Assembly: GCF_032118995.1 (NCBI RefSeq)
Contig: NC_092669.1
Coordinates: 1,782,501-1,846,500, forward strand
DNA length: 64,000 nucleotides
Source: Asterias amurensis
Lineage: Eukaryota > Echinodermata > Asteroidea > Forcipulatida > Asteriidae
Direction: 5' to 3'
Part shown: positions 31,801-41,800 of the stretch, one piece after another
How the letters are laid out: the number at the start of each line of letters is the position of its first letter
Numbering within the stretch: position 1 is the stretch's first letter
Translations under genes and position numbers: made by a program
Notes under the pieces: generated by a model
Databases searched by the model: none
The model's input: the letters and a program-made list of their open reading frames with translations, nothing else
What the model was told of the DNA's origin: nothing

Positions 31801-33824
31801 AAGTGTGGTTGGTGTTCACAACAAAATGCTTTTTTATTAAAGCCATTATACACTTTCGGTAAACAGTATTGTCCAAGTCCCACACTTCGTGTATCACAAC
31901 TTATATATAAAATAACAATCCTGTGGAAATTTAGGCTCAATCGGACATCGGAGTCGGGAGAAAATAACGGGAAAACCCACCCCTGTTTTCGCGCGTTTCG
32001 CCGTGTCATGACATGTGTTTATAACAAATCCGTAATTCTCGTTAACGAGAATTTATATTGTTTTACCGTTTTCTCAAAAAGCAAAGCATTTCATGGACTA
32101 ATATTTCAAGAGAAGTCTTTCACCATTACCTTCTGTAAACCCTGTAAATTATTTGTAAATCTGTGAACTTTTTTTTTTTTTTCTGTACCGAAAGGGTCCA
32201 ATGGCTTTAAGGAAATGCTTTGTGTACAAGGCCAGGTTACATCCGGATCACTACTTTTCACCTAGTATCCTAGTCAGGTCAGGTCAGGTCAGTTCAAAAA
32301 CTTGGGCCAGACAAGCTAAAAGACTTGTTTATAGGTCCAAATAGCAGAGCTTTTTATAGTGTTGATCAAAGTGTTTTTAAATGCTACTCGTTCACTCACC
32401 GTGTCCAAAAGTTCAATGACCTTGGAGATATAAAACCACCAGCAGACAGAAGCCAACTATGAGAAAAGAAAAGATTTAATCATTTTTAACTCCACAGTTG
32501 TGTCTCCTTGAGCGGTGCTAAAATATTCTTGTTTCAATAGAATTCAAACAGCAAAGCATGAGGCATGCTAACAATGGTACGTGTGTCTAGGGTGGTGAGC
32601 AATTATCTGCTTAGTAAAGCGCTATTACGCTTAGCATAACTTACCCTGAGAGCCATTGGGTCGTCGGAATAGTCAACCGGTTCACATACAGAATTGAAGT
32701 TTGGGTTGAGAATAGATGTGACCAAGAACTGCAGAAACATAAAACAAAAAAACAAACTTTTTGTTATTATCATTATTAATTATTATTATATTTATTTTTG
32801 TTATAAATGAAACCATGCGCGAGCGCTAACTGTTGAATGAGGTGCATGCTGGTCTAGGATGGCTACCTAGACCAGCATGCACCTCAGTATTTGCAATAAG
32901 TTATTTCAAGTTCGTTTAAGCTCACACACACAGCAGAGTCGGGTCAAAGAACACTGACCGAAATGACGTAAAGTACAAACTGGCTCTTCACTACTGCTTT
33001 TTACACTGTGTCACCAAAAACCTCACTAACTTAAATCACACCAAGCTTACCTCTTTAAACATGTACACCGAGAGAACAACCAATGACAGATTATATGCCA
33101 TCATAATGTACTTCAGATCAAAGGGTTTACGGTCCGCCATGTACTTGGGCCCCCACCACACCACTAGTAGGTATACCATAACCAGACTGTAGGGTTGCAC
33201 CGGACTTTGCACAAAGAACCAGTCCTTTGTTCTTGGATCTAAAGACAAAAAGAGAAATGAATTATTACTTTTAGATAATGTATATTGTTTTAATCTTCAT
33301 TTGTCTTCAAATTTATATAGCTGCAGAATGCAAGTAAAATAGAAAACAAGTAAAATAGAATGCACAAAAGAAGTTAGCTTAGCACAAAATGATTCCGCTT
33401 AGCAAAAATCGAGGTTACTTACAGGGTTCTCACAGGGAATTGTATACAACTAGGAGAGGCATTCTGAACCTGAACTTTAGAAGCTAGGCTTCAGCGCGCT
33501 GAATTGAAACGAGTTCCTCTAAATGTTTTTTTTACATTTTGCAAAACAGCAAATGGTGCTAAAAAAAATAAGGCTAAGTAAAATTAAGCAGGATACCAGT
33601 CACAGATAATACATCTGGAATGATACTTTGACTGGTAACCTAATATTTTAAGGTAAGCATAATTTTAATGCACTCAGCTACATTTTTTGCTTAAGCAGCT
33701 CTATGAATTTGGGCAAGTCTGCGATCGTTGGGAGGATAGTTTGTTTAAATCTAGATTCTTACTTACCAGCTACGCTGTCTGCCCACAGGACCATCTCCTT
33801 GGCATACTCGACTAAACCGGACAT
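28829..33824 (-). CDS. Very-long-chain fatty-acid elongase, ELOVL4/7-like, complete
   Basis: Exons (minus): 33767-33824, 33051-33238, 32645-32728, 32400-32456, 31161-31275, 29500-29627, 28829-29068; 289 aa. It catalyses the condensation step (3-ketoacyl-CoA synthase) that lengthens fatty acyl-CoA in the ER membrane. Family motifs in order: DPRTKDWFF at the N-terminus, KVIELLDT, the histidine box [15 protein letters not shown], and [15 protein letters not shown]. Several hydrophobic segments fit a multi-pass protein. The tail is basic (…NLRKRPGKN) but ends without a canonical KKXX ER-retrieval signal, unlike its neighbour. A noncoding first exon (35020 to about 35150) joins at 33880. The second member of the pair starts on the other strand. 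The exact orthology (ELOVL4 versus ELOVL7 or an invertebrate-specific group) needs a tree. Confidence 0.93.
30026..30407. mobile_element. TTAA foldback MITE (family B)
   Basis: TTAA at 30022-30025 and 30408-30411 bracket AGGAACACGTTGCC to GGCAACGTGTTCCT, 382 bp. Its arms match the 3436 copy in the opposite orientation, with few differences, so the family was active fairly recently. It lies in an ELOVL intron. Confidence 0.88.
30535..30922 (+). repeat. Possible retroelement 3' tail ending in (TCTAA)n-like repeats
   Basis: A G/T-rich block ends in AATAAATAAAATCTAATCTA followed by further TCTAA-type units (30897-30922). Such short tandem tails are typical of some LINE 3' ends. No coding sequence of a transposon could be recognised, so this is tentative. 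Confidence 0.25.
31440..31735 (+). mobile_element. tRNA-derived SINE (family 1), near full length
   Basis: From about 31560: 'GGTAGTCTAGTTGGTAAGAC' (A-box region), then GGTTCGGATCCC (B-box), 'CATGCCTGTGATATTTTGTT', and 'GGACTCGGGAAAGTACTGAG', ending near 31735. A separate tail fragment ('GGGTAAAAACCAAAATTAAT') precedes it at 31448, so two copies probably lie head to tail. This is the best copy in the window for defining the family. Confidence 0.65.
31841..32206. mobile_element. TTAA foldback MITE (family D)
   Basis: TTAA at 31837-31840 and 32207-32210 bracket AGCCATTATACACTTTCGGT to ACCGAAAGGGTCCAATGGCT, 366 bp. The arms are the reverse of the 11744 copy, and even the T-run near 32169 mirrors that copy's A-run. 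Located in an ELOVL intron. Confidence 0.85.
33375..33715. repeat. Decayed A-family MITE arms in an ELOVL intron
   Basis: Pieces such as 'GCTTAGCACAAAATGATTCC' (33380), 'AGCAGGATACCAGTCAC' (33588) and 'GCTTAAGCAGCTCTATGAA' (33690) show the A2 pattern. The arms are no longer matched end to end. Confidence 0.4.
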
Positions 33825-35019
33825 GGTGATGGTGTCAATTACGCAAGATTATCGCTCCAAGAAATGAAGAAAGTAGGCACCTGAAAGCGCTAGAACTCAG
33901 GTGTATGTGACCTTGTTACTAATTGGTAATCCGCTCACAAAAAGTTTTTCTGTTGAGAAACAAAATATGTAAAAATAAAATTTGATAACAAGGAATGACA
34001 TTTTATAAACTGACAGTGCAAACAGTCCTGAAGATGGCTTGCCGATCTGGGTTATTCATAGACCAAAAACTTTGCAAATGTTCTGCGGTACATGGTAACG
34101 AAACGGTAATTTGTACTACGCTTATCTGACTATTGGGAATAAACTATAAAAAAAATAGATAATAAAAAATGTTCACACAAAGATCCTGTTATTTTGGCTA
34201 TTTGTTTTGGGGGATGAAGACAAGAAAAAAGAACACCTTTGTTAACTGGATTATAAAAACCAAATATTAACATAATATCCATGGGCTATTATTATTATTA
34301 AAATTATAATAATTTTGTTTAGGATTCTCTCTATCTATCAATCATGCATTCTCTCGCTTACTCACTGTATATAAACATGATAGTTTATGCTTTGCAATTG
34401 CCAAATGTTTTTTGTAAATGCTATTTAGTTATCAAAATGATACATGTATGATGTACATGAATGTGGACAGTATACTGACGACGATCACCTGAGTGATCTC
34501 TGATCTGAAGTGATGGGGTGATCCTATTGTTCTAATCAAGATCAAGGGTATCACGAGGCCGCGGGGTGATAACTCATCCTTTGTTTTTTTTGCATTTGCA
34601 GAGTGGCCAATTGAAATTAAAACAGATCCTGTCTTTAGTTTATACTTTTACAAAAATAATGTTTATTTCAGTTTTAGGCTTTACTGTTCTTGATGAGGGA
34701 GAATTTAATTTCCGCAAGCACAAACACTTTGATAAAAATTAAATTAAAAGTTTTCCAACTTCCGCCGGCGGCTGCGCCGGAGTCCCCCCCCCCCCCCCCA
34801 CACACACACAACTTATGACAGTCAGCAGTCACTATGGAACAATTAACCAAGTTGTCTAACGTATTCGTGTAACGTGTGTTATTTTCCTCAGCAAAAACTA
34901 GCGGCTTATTAAACGATGCAGTGCCCTAGTATTAGCGGAAAGTATGGCATTTTATTATTCTGAACTATTTACCCGCCCTCTCACACTAACAAAACATTTA
35001 AACTAATGTTTGTACTTAC

Positions 35020-35150
35020 CATTTTTAGCGGCTTTACTTGTGGTCTCAAACACCGATTGTAACACAGTTGAGTAGTCAATATAAACGTTAACATGCCTTT
35101 TAGGTCAAAGGTTATGGGAGCGTCAGTTTTACAACAGGGTACCACTAACA
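35020..35150 (-). other. Noncoding first exon of the minus-strand ELOVL gene (predicted)
   Basis: On the minus strand the sequence ends with a strong donor, AATG|GTAAGTAC (exon end 35020). A matching acceptor TTTCAG lies at 33881-33886, so that 33825-33880 is the remaining 5' UTR ahead of the ATG at 33824. The upstream edge is a guess based on a TATAAAC-like motif near 35177. Confidence 0.5.
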
Positions 35151-35159
35151 TAGAGCTAT

Positions 35160-35470
35160 TGTTTTTCTATTTTAGTTTATAACTAGACAGATAAAAAGTG
35201 TTTTATTAGTTTTATTAACTCGATGATCAGTTTAAAAAATCATTTTTTGAAACAAAATTTGATAAAATTGCGGCATTTGATTGTGATATTTGGTTTGGTG
35301 AAATTATTATTACCCCTATTTGAAAAATGAATTGGTCTAGGCGCGGCTTAAGCTTTCCACACAGCCATGGGTACGCGGACAAAACCGACCAATGGTTTGA
35401 TTGATAAGAGATAAACAACCTCCGTGGCTTCGGCTGTCGTTTATATAACGAGGATTATCATTGGTCAATA
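35160..35470. promoter_or_regulatory. Probable bidirectional promoter of the ELOVL pair
   Basis: On the plus strand TATATAA at 35442-35448, with CCAAT at 35389-35393 and inverted CCAAT at 35460-35464. On the minus strand a TATAAAC-like motif at about 35177 faces the other way. The two first exons (35020 and about 35475) are only about 325 bases apart at their 5' ends. Confidence 0.5.
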
Positions 35471-35474
35471 ACAT

Positions 35475-35623
35475 AATTATGCTCTCACATACCTGGGGAT
35501 TCCGCACGTGTAAACGTCGATAGACAGTTCCTTCTGAATTTCTGTTGAAAAATGGACCCATAAATAAACATTATCTGGAGGTTTTTTTCAAAGTCACAAC
35601 TACAGTCATTCTTCGGAAAAAGG
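35475..35623 (+). other. Noncoding first exon of the plus-strand ELOVL gene (predicted)
   Basis: About 30 bases below the TATA box and ending at AAAAGG|GTGAGT (35624). The likely partner acceptor is TTTTCATCAG at 38850-38859, leaving 30 bases of 5' UTR ahead of the ATG at 38890. An upstream ATG near 35562 would lie in this leader. Confidence 0.45.
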
Positions 35624-38600
35624 GTGAGTCATAAAACATACGTTTTACCAAAGTCTACTTGTGATTTGTTCGTGTTTGACCGTGGTTTGACATTCGAATG
35701 TTCAATGTCCAAATGTCAAACGTGAATTGCTCCATGGTGAAACCAACTCCACACCGGTTGGATCTTGGCGTGTATTCGTTGGACAGCCTGCCGTGTTAAA
35801 GCGTGTGTGTACGGTATGGTCTAGCGGTGGCCACACGCTGGCACTGCCCTTTAGATTCTCGGGTCGTCGCGGCCAAAACTCCCTGCTGTGCCCCCATGGG
35901 AATTGATTATTGGTATGCCAAGAATGCTACATTAACAGATGTGGTCTAACTGCACTTCACTATGACCATGATATGACTAACGTTTAGATAGCTAATGTAA
36001 TACATAAATTAAAATAGTTTATAAAAATAGGGCCATGACTTTTTTTTATGAGTCATACTCATAATTATTAAATTAATATTTATAATAATAATACGAAAAT
36101 AATAATTCAAAAAGTTCAAGAATACTGTTTTATAATAATATAATAATAATTTAGGTATTTATAATAGCGCCTTTTTTTTAAGCACAGATCAAAGCACTCA
36201 ACAATAATTATATTTATAACAAGAACAAAGCAAGGAAAGAAAGAAAAAACTAAATGACGAGGCTGACTGAAGAAGTAGGTTTTGATTTTTTTTTTAAATG
36301 GCAGTAGAAGATGATTCCCTGATGAGTTTGGGTAATTTGTTCCATTCCTTCGGCCCGCTAGAGAAAAAGACTTGGAGCGGGCAGATCGATTAACTATTAA
36401 GTATTATTATGACTCGTGAATTATTAAAATTATAGTTGGTATGGTAGGATACATTCATTAGGTAGGCACAACTAACAAATTTTCCTTATTCGGAGAAAGA
36501 GTGTAAAGTTTGCTGGCTTTGTAGTAGAACTTTAGAAACTCTAATAATATGGGCATCAAAAGGGTCATTCCAGGATGGATGTGATTTTGTCAAACAAACA
36601 ACAATGTTTAATTTTTGTAATACAAATAAGGCCAATCCATAAAGAATTCTCTTCTTATTTATAGAAAAGCAAAATGCATCAATTGCTTAGCCTCAAAAAG
36701 CACAGAAGTGTTTGCACAAGACTTGTCCGTTCACAATTCTTTGCTAGATCATAAATGTAAAATTGTCGATGAATTCTTTCCCTGCAACAATCCCTGCACT
36801 TCCAATTATGTCTGCTGGTTTATGGGTGACTTTATTCTTTATAAAATAAACACCAAACAGTATTTGTTTGAGTTGCTCTAACAACAAATTTGCATTGAAC
36901 AGGTCTCCACTGCGTGTTTGTTTGTGTGCCCTCTCTACCCAAGGTCGCCCGGGGTCAAGCAATACAATATTGTCACTCTCCAAATATGCACAGATACTAT
37001 TGTAGGCACCCTATTGTATTGCCGCTTATCTTTTACACTCTTGAATTTTGCAAACAAAAAACAAGTACTAAGTTGGCCTACCACAAAAAAACCCATTATA
37101 TGCAGTCCAGTTGATCCAGTTGTACAATGCACTGCACACAAATAAACTCCATATGACTAGACCCAGTAAACTGGGGCGCTGTACTCCTTTTTCAAAATTT
37201 TAGCATTATCGGTACGACCATGGTACGACCGATATCGAAATTTTATCATTATCGTTACAACCGATTATGACAACTTGAACATAAAAAAAAAAAAGGAGTA
37301 CACAGCGCCCTAGTTACTGGGTCTATTCCATGACTTTAATCTATGGTGCTAACTTTATCTGGGTGAAATGGACCTTTCGTGGTGTCGCTATATTGATTTT
37401 TCGCCAATTCAACCCAGTGTAACCAGATTGAGGCCGGAAGGAAAAAACTAGTCTGGTGCCTATTTATGCCATGGAATTAAGATCTAGTGTATGTTATCAT
37501 TGAGTCTTGCCACGGTACAAGCATGGAGGTAGCTACCTCCATCTGTCCATGGTACAAGGTACCAGATCTTATAAAGATGGTGACATTATGTAATTAATAA
37601 ACTGCTGGTACATGCACCTGTTTCACCTACGAATATAATTAGTCAAAATAACCTGGTTGTGCTGTAGATGCGCCTTACATTCATGTATTGCCTGAAAAAA
37701 ACAGTATCTTTGTGAACTCATTTGTACCATAATAGCAAAGCAGTGTAGGATCTCACTTACTGGTGGAACCTAGATCAAGAACAATTTGATTATGGAGACT
37801 GTGCTTAAAAATTGTCAAAGCTACACCTGACCTGCCATGTGAAATGAGCTCCTGGTCACACTTCCCAAAATAACTTCACTTGACAACTTCAAGAGGGGAC
37901 TTATAGTCACACTTGTTGACATAGACTTTCATATTCTTTATTTTCATTTAATACATGATGTTTTCTTTTCTTTTCTGGAGAAGTGCGCACTATAAAAAGT
38001 GCGCCTTTTTATTGAAAGGCTTGTGTTTTCTTGGAGCATATTTTTTCTTCTTTTCATATGAATATTAATGAGCTCAATCAATATCTAGGTCATCCTTGGG
38101 AACAACGAGTCCATCTGGTTAGTTAGGCACACACCTGGCTTTTATGAGCTATTTACACAGGCACAGTCACCCATGACAACAATGTGCGCAAGACTCTAAC
38201 TGTGCCACCCACACATGTTTTGTACAATGAAAACCTTCCCAACCATTGTATGTGTGTTATTTATATCAGAAGAAGGCAGCTGGTTTCTTTGTCTGGGTAT
38301 GTGATGTGACATTATTGGTTGCAGACAGAAGCTTTAATCTCCAAACTCAACCAGTCACAAATGTTTAGGTAAAAAATCACCTAAGAAGAGGTAGGATTTA
38401 CTGCTTCCTTTACACTACTGCAGATTGTCAGAAAATTTACCTTCAAAACCATCTGAAATCCTCTGGATAATTTTGAAGGACTCTGGAAAGTAAGATCTTT
38501 TCAGCTTGCATTTTAAGATTGTGGTTGTCTGCTTGTAGCCTAAGTTGATTTTTTGTTGTTGTAAAAGTACCAATGACTCTCAGGGTCCAATGTCATGTCT

Positions 38601-38859
38601 CTACTTACCCTCGAATTCTGTAGCTTACTGCACCCCATGAAACACGGGACGGTAAGCCCATGGTAACCCCATACATGTATACTGCGCTAAGCAGAACCAT
38701 GAAACTGGCCGAAATTTGTGAAGATATTTGCGAAGTGTAGGCCCTATCAGTTTTTCATGTTTGAACTAGCGTGAGGCTACTACCAGTGTGCAATAACGTA
38801 TGTAATTTTTTGCTTTCTGAAATTACCAGCTATACTGTTGGCGGGATTGTTTTCATCAG
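35624..38859 (+). other. First intron of the plus-strand ELOVL gene
   Basis: About 3.2 kb, AT-rich between 35990 and 36250 with ATA-type runs. Apart from the MITE at 37159 I see no other gene or clear element; an SSR-like stretch of TAATAATAAT lies at 36085-36160. Confidence 0.4.
37159..37325. mobile_element. Small TA-flanked foldback MITE, mariner-like
   Basis: AGACCCAGTAAACTGGGGCG to the inverted CGCCCTAGTTACTGGGTCT, about 165 bp, with TA on both sides. The centre is itself a near-palindrome around GTACGACCATGGTACGACC. TA duplication and size fit a Tc1/mariner-type MITE. Confidence 0.65.
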
Positions 38860-38889
38860 TAACCACGGCAACACAATCCAAGCGCAATC

Positions 38890-41800
38890 ATGGAGATTAT
38901 TGCGGACAAGGTCGACCATCTATACAAGTTTTATCTGCACACCCTGACACTAAGTGGTGAGTGTTAATTCTGCAGTTCCCAACAAAATTGCAAGATATTT
39001 ATGGGACTCAAAGTCAACATTTTGGGGTGTCGTGGCCGAGCGGATAATAGTGTGGGTTCGAATCCCTGTCGTGACACTTGTGTCCCTGAGCTGGATAGTT
39101 AACTATAATTGCTTCTCTCCACCCAGGGGTAAATGGGTACCTTAGAGGGCAGAGATGGTTCTTGTGATTGATTTAGCCGAGTAGCGCATATTAATGTTGG
39201 ATATGGCTGTATACTCCCCACCAGGGCGCTGAGATGGTTTAAGGAGTGATTTAAGGCCCACTGACCAGGGGTAATATTGTGAAGCGCTTTGGGATGCCCT
39301 CCGGTTGTGAAAAAGCTCTTGTCAAAAAGGGTTATTATTATTGTAATTATTAATGTTTTGAAAATATTAAAAATGATAGGTCAGTTAGGCATGTTAAGTA
39401 CCGAGTTCTAGAACAATCCGACGAAACAAAATTGGTAGCGCCCTCTATTGAAAATTACCAACTACGGCGTCTTTTTGTGCACAATCTAGGCATTGAAGAC
39501 ACCGCAGCAAATTGTGCGCGGTGCTCAACACTTGTGCACCCATTGCGTGTCGAATTGGTCTATTGATAGAGACAAGCCAACTGGACTTTTCCAGTCATGA
39601 GTTTACTTGCCCGAAGCAACACTAGCCTCCGGCCTGCGGTTCAGTTTTAATTTTGAGCTCTGAGGCCCAGGCCTCGGAACAACCCACGGCACCCTCGACA
39701 CCCACAGCAATAGACCAATCCATTAAGCTCCGCCCCATTGCGTATTGACCAATCACAACGCAGCGAAGGTCCAACACTAAGGTCCGACATGCGTGCGCGT
39801 ATGCTTGGTGCGCGCGGTAGAGTTGTGCAGAAAGGCATTGGAGAGCCCCACATGTTCTTGCTCACATGTGCGTCGTGGGCTGAGCCTACTGAATTGGTCT
39901 ATTGCTGTGATGCCCTGTACTTTTGCTGTGATGCCCTTTGCAAAGTTCCAACACAAATTTTACATTTTCCTCAATGAGGTGCCCTAACCAGAGAGAAATT
40001 GCTGTGCCCTTCCAAAAGCGAAGTTGAAGGCCTTGAGGTCTAATGACTCCAAATACACAAATGGGCTCATAATACCAACTTGATTTAAAAATTGGGCAAC
40101 TAACATTACACCATGCAGTCTTTTATTATGGTCCATTCATAAATACCCAAGACAGTTTATCCATTCTGATTGGTCGAGAGGGCATCACGAGGGGTTGTTT
40201 GAACAGATGATATAACACCAGTAAAAAGTGTTAAATACATTGTGTAACATGGGCGTGACACGCGAGCTTGCACATTCTGCGTTTATAAGACAGTTTCTTC
40301 ATTCCTATTGGTCGAGAGCAACGGCCGAAACAGTTGTGCCACATCATGCGATACTTGCGACGCCCACAGCATTCCCTTATAAGGAGTTGTTTACCCGAGG
40401 GCCTTGACTAGGCCTTACCATTTCATAGCTGGAGGGGTGTTGTGTTGAAAGAAATCATTGAAAAATTATAATTTTTGCATTTTAATTTACTCTTTGACCA
40501 TAAGTGTTGATGTTTTTTGACGGAAAAGGTATTTATGAATGGGAATCAAAGTGTGTTGAATCGGTTTTCAACTAGTGGTTTAAACCCGCCGAGGCCTGGT
40601 TCTTGATAATTTTACCGAGACGAAGTCGAGGTAAAGTAAACCACTAGTTGGGATTAAACCACTAGTTGAAAACCTCTTCACCACACACTGATTCCCTTAT
40701 TGGTAAATTTCTGAAATGCAAGAACTCTACTGTACTCCAGTGGAAGATTCTGCTTGCCCCCCTCCCTCCCCCCTCCTCTCTATACCACACAGAGTTTGTT
40801 TATACGTATAACTTGTATTATAGGTAAATAAATACTTACTTATAATACTACATGTATGTTGGTTCAAACCCACCCGAGTAACATGCCTGCTATTCTTTCA
40901 CATATCTCTGGAACAGAGCTTATACACTGATACTTCACGGAGGCAACGAAGGCGATTGCCTCCGTGTCCCCTGGTCATTGCCTTGGTGCCCTTGAAATGC
41001 TCCAATACAAATTTGCAATTACATCATAGGGTGCCCTTTACCAAGGAGAAAATGCCTTGGTGCCCTTGCCCTTTCAAAAACGAAGCATACAGCCCTGATA
41101 TATGGGTAAAACCAAAATTAGTATTCTTTATAAATGCCCGATGCACATTTAACAACTACTTTAATATACTGACGCGTTTGTTCTTTGCTCTCTATTCGTA
41201 GATCCCCGTGTGGCAGACTGGTTATTGTTGGATTCCCCATGTTGGACAATAGGCATTGTTCTGCTCTATTTACTCATTGTCTGGTTGGGGCCAAAGGTCA
41301 TGGCGAACCGTGAACCCTTCACCCTCAAATGGTCCATGATGGCTTATAACTGTGTGTGTATGGCAATATCGTTTCATATTTTTAAAGAGGTAAGTTCTGA
41401 AAAGAAACACTAAGACGCTACCTTTCAATACCTGATTTTTTAGAAAGTTTATTGAACTTCGCAAGCAGACTTTTATTTTGGTTCACTCCCCCCTCCCGCA
41501 TTTTATACCACGATGCAGGACATGCAATCACAAGGTTGTTGGTTCAAATCCCACCAAGCTAACCAATGATTTCACAATGATTAAAATATTTATTTAAAGG
41601 AACATTACAGAATTGGTTTTTTGCTAACAAAACAATTGCTGGCAGTGTAAGCACTTTATGTAATCCATAAACTGACCAACCTGTGGGAGTTTGAGATCGA
41701 TCAGCCATCTGGGTCACGAGAGAATAGTGAAAAACCGATTACAAATTTTGCATTGCATCGATGCCAAAATAAAAATGAATTAAACACTCACTGAGCGATA

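Noticed and set aside
34785-34812. C-run followed by CA repeat as a regulatory element
   Set aside because: Simple repeat in an intron; nothing beyond base composition supports a role.
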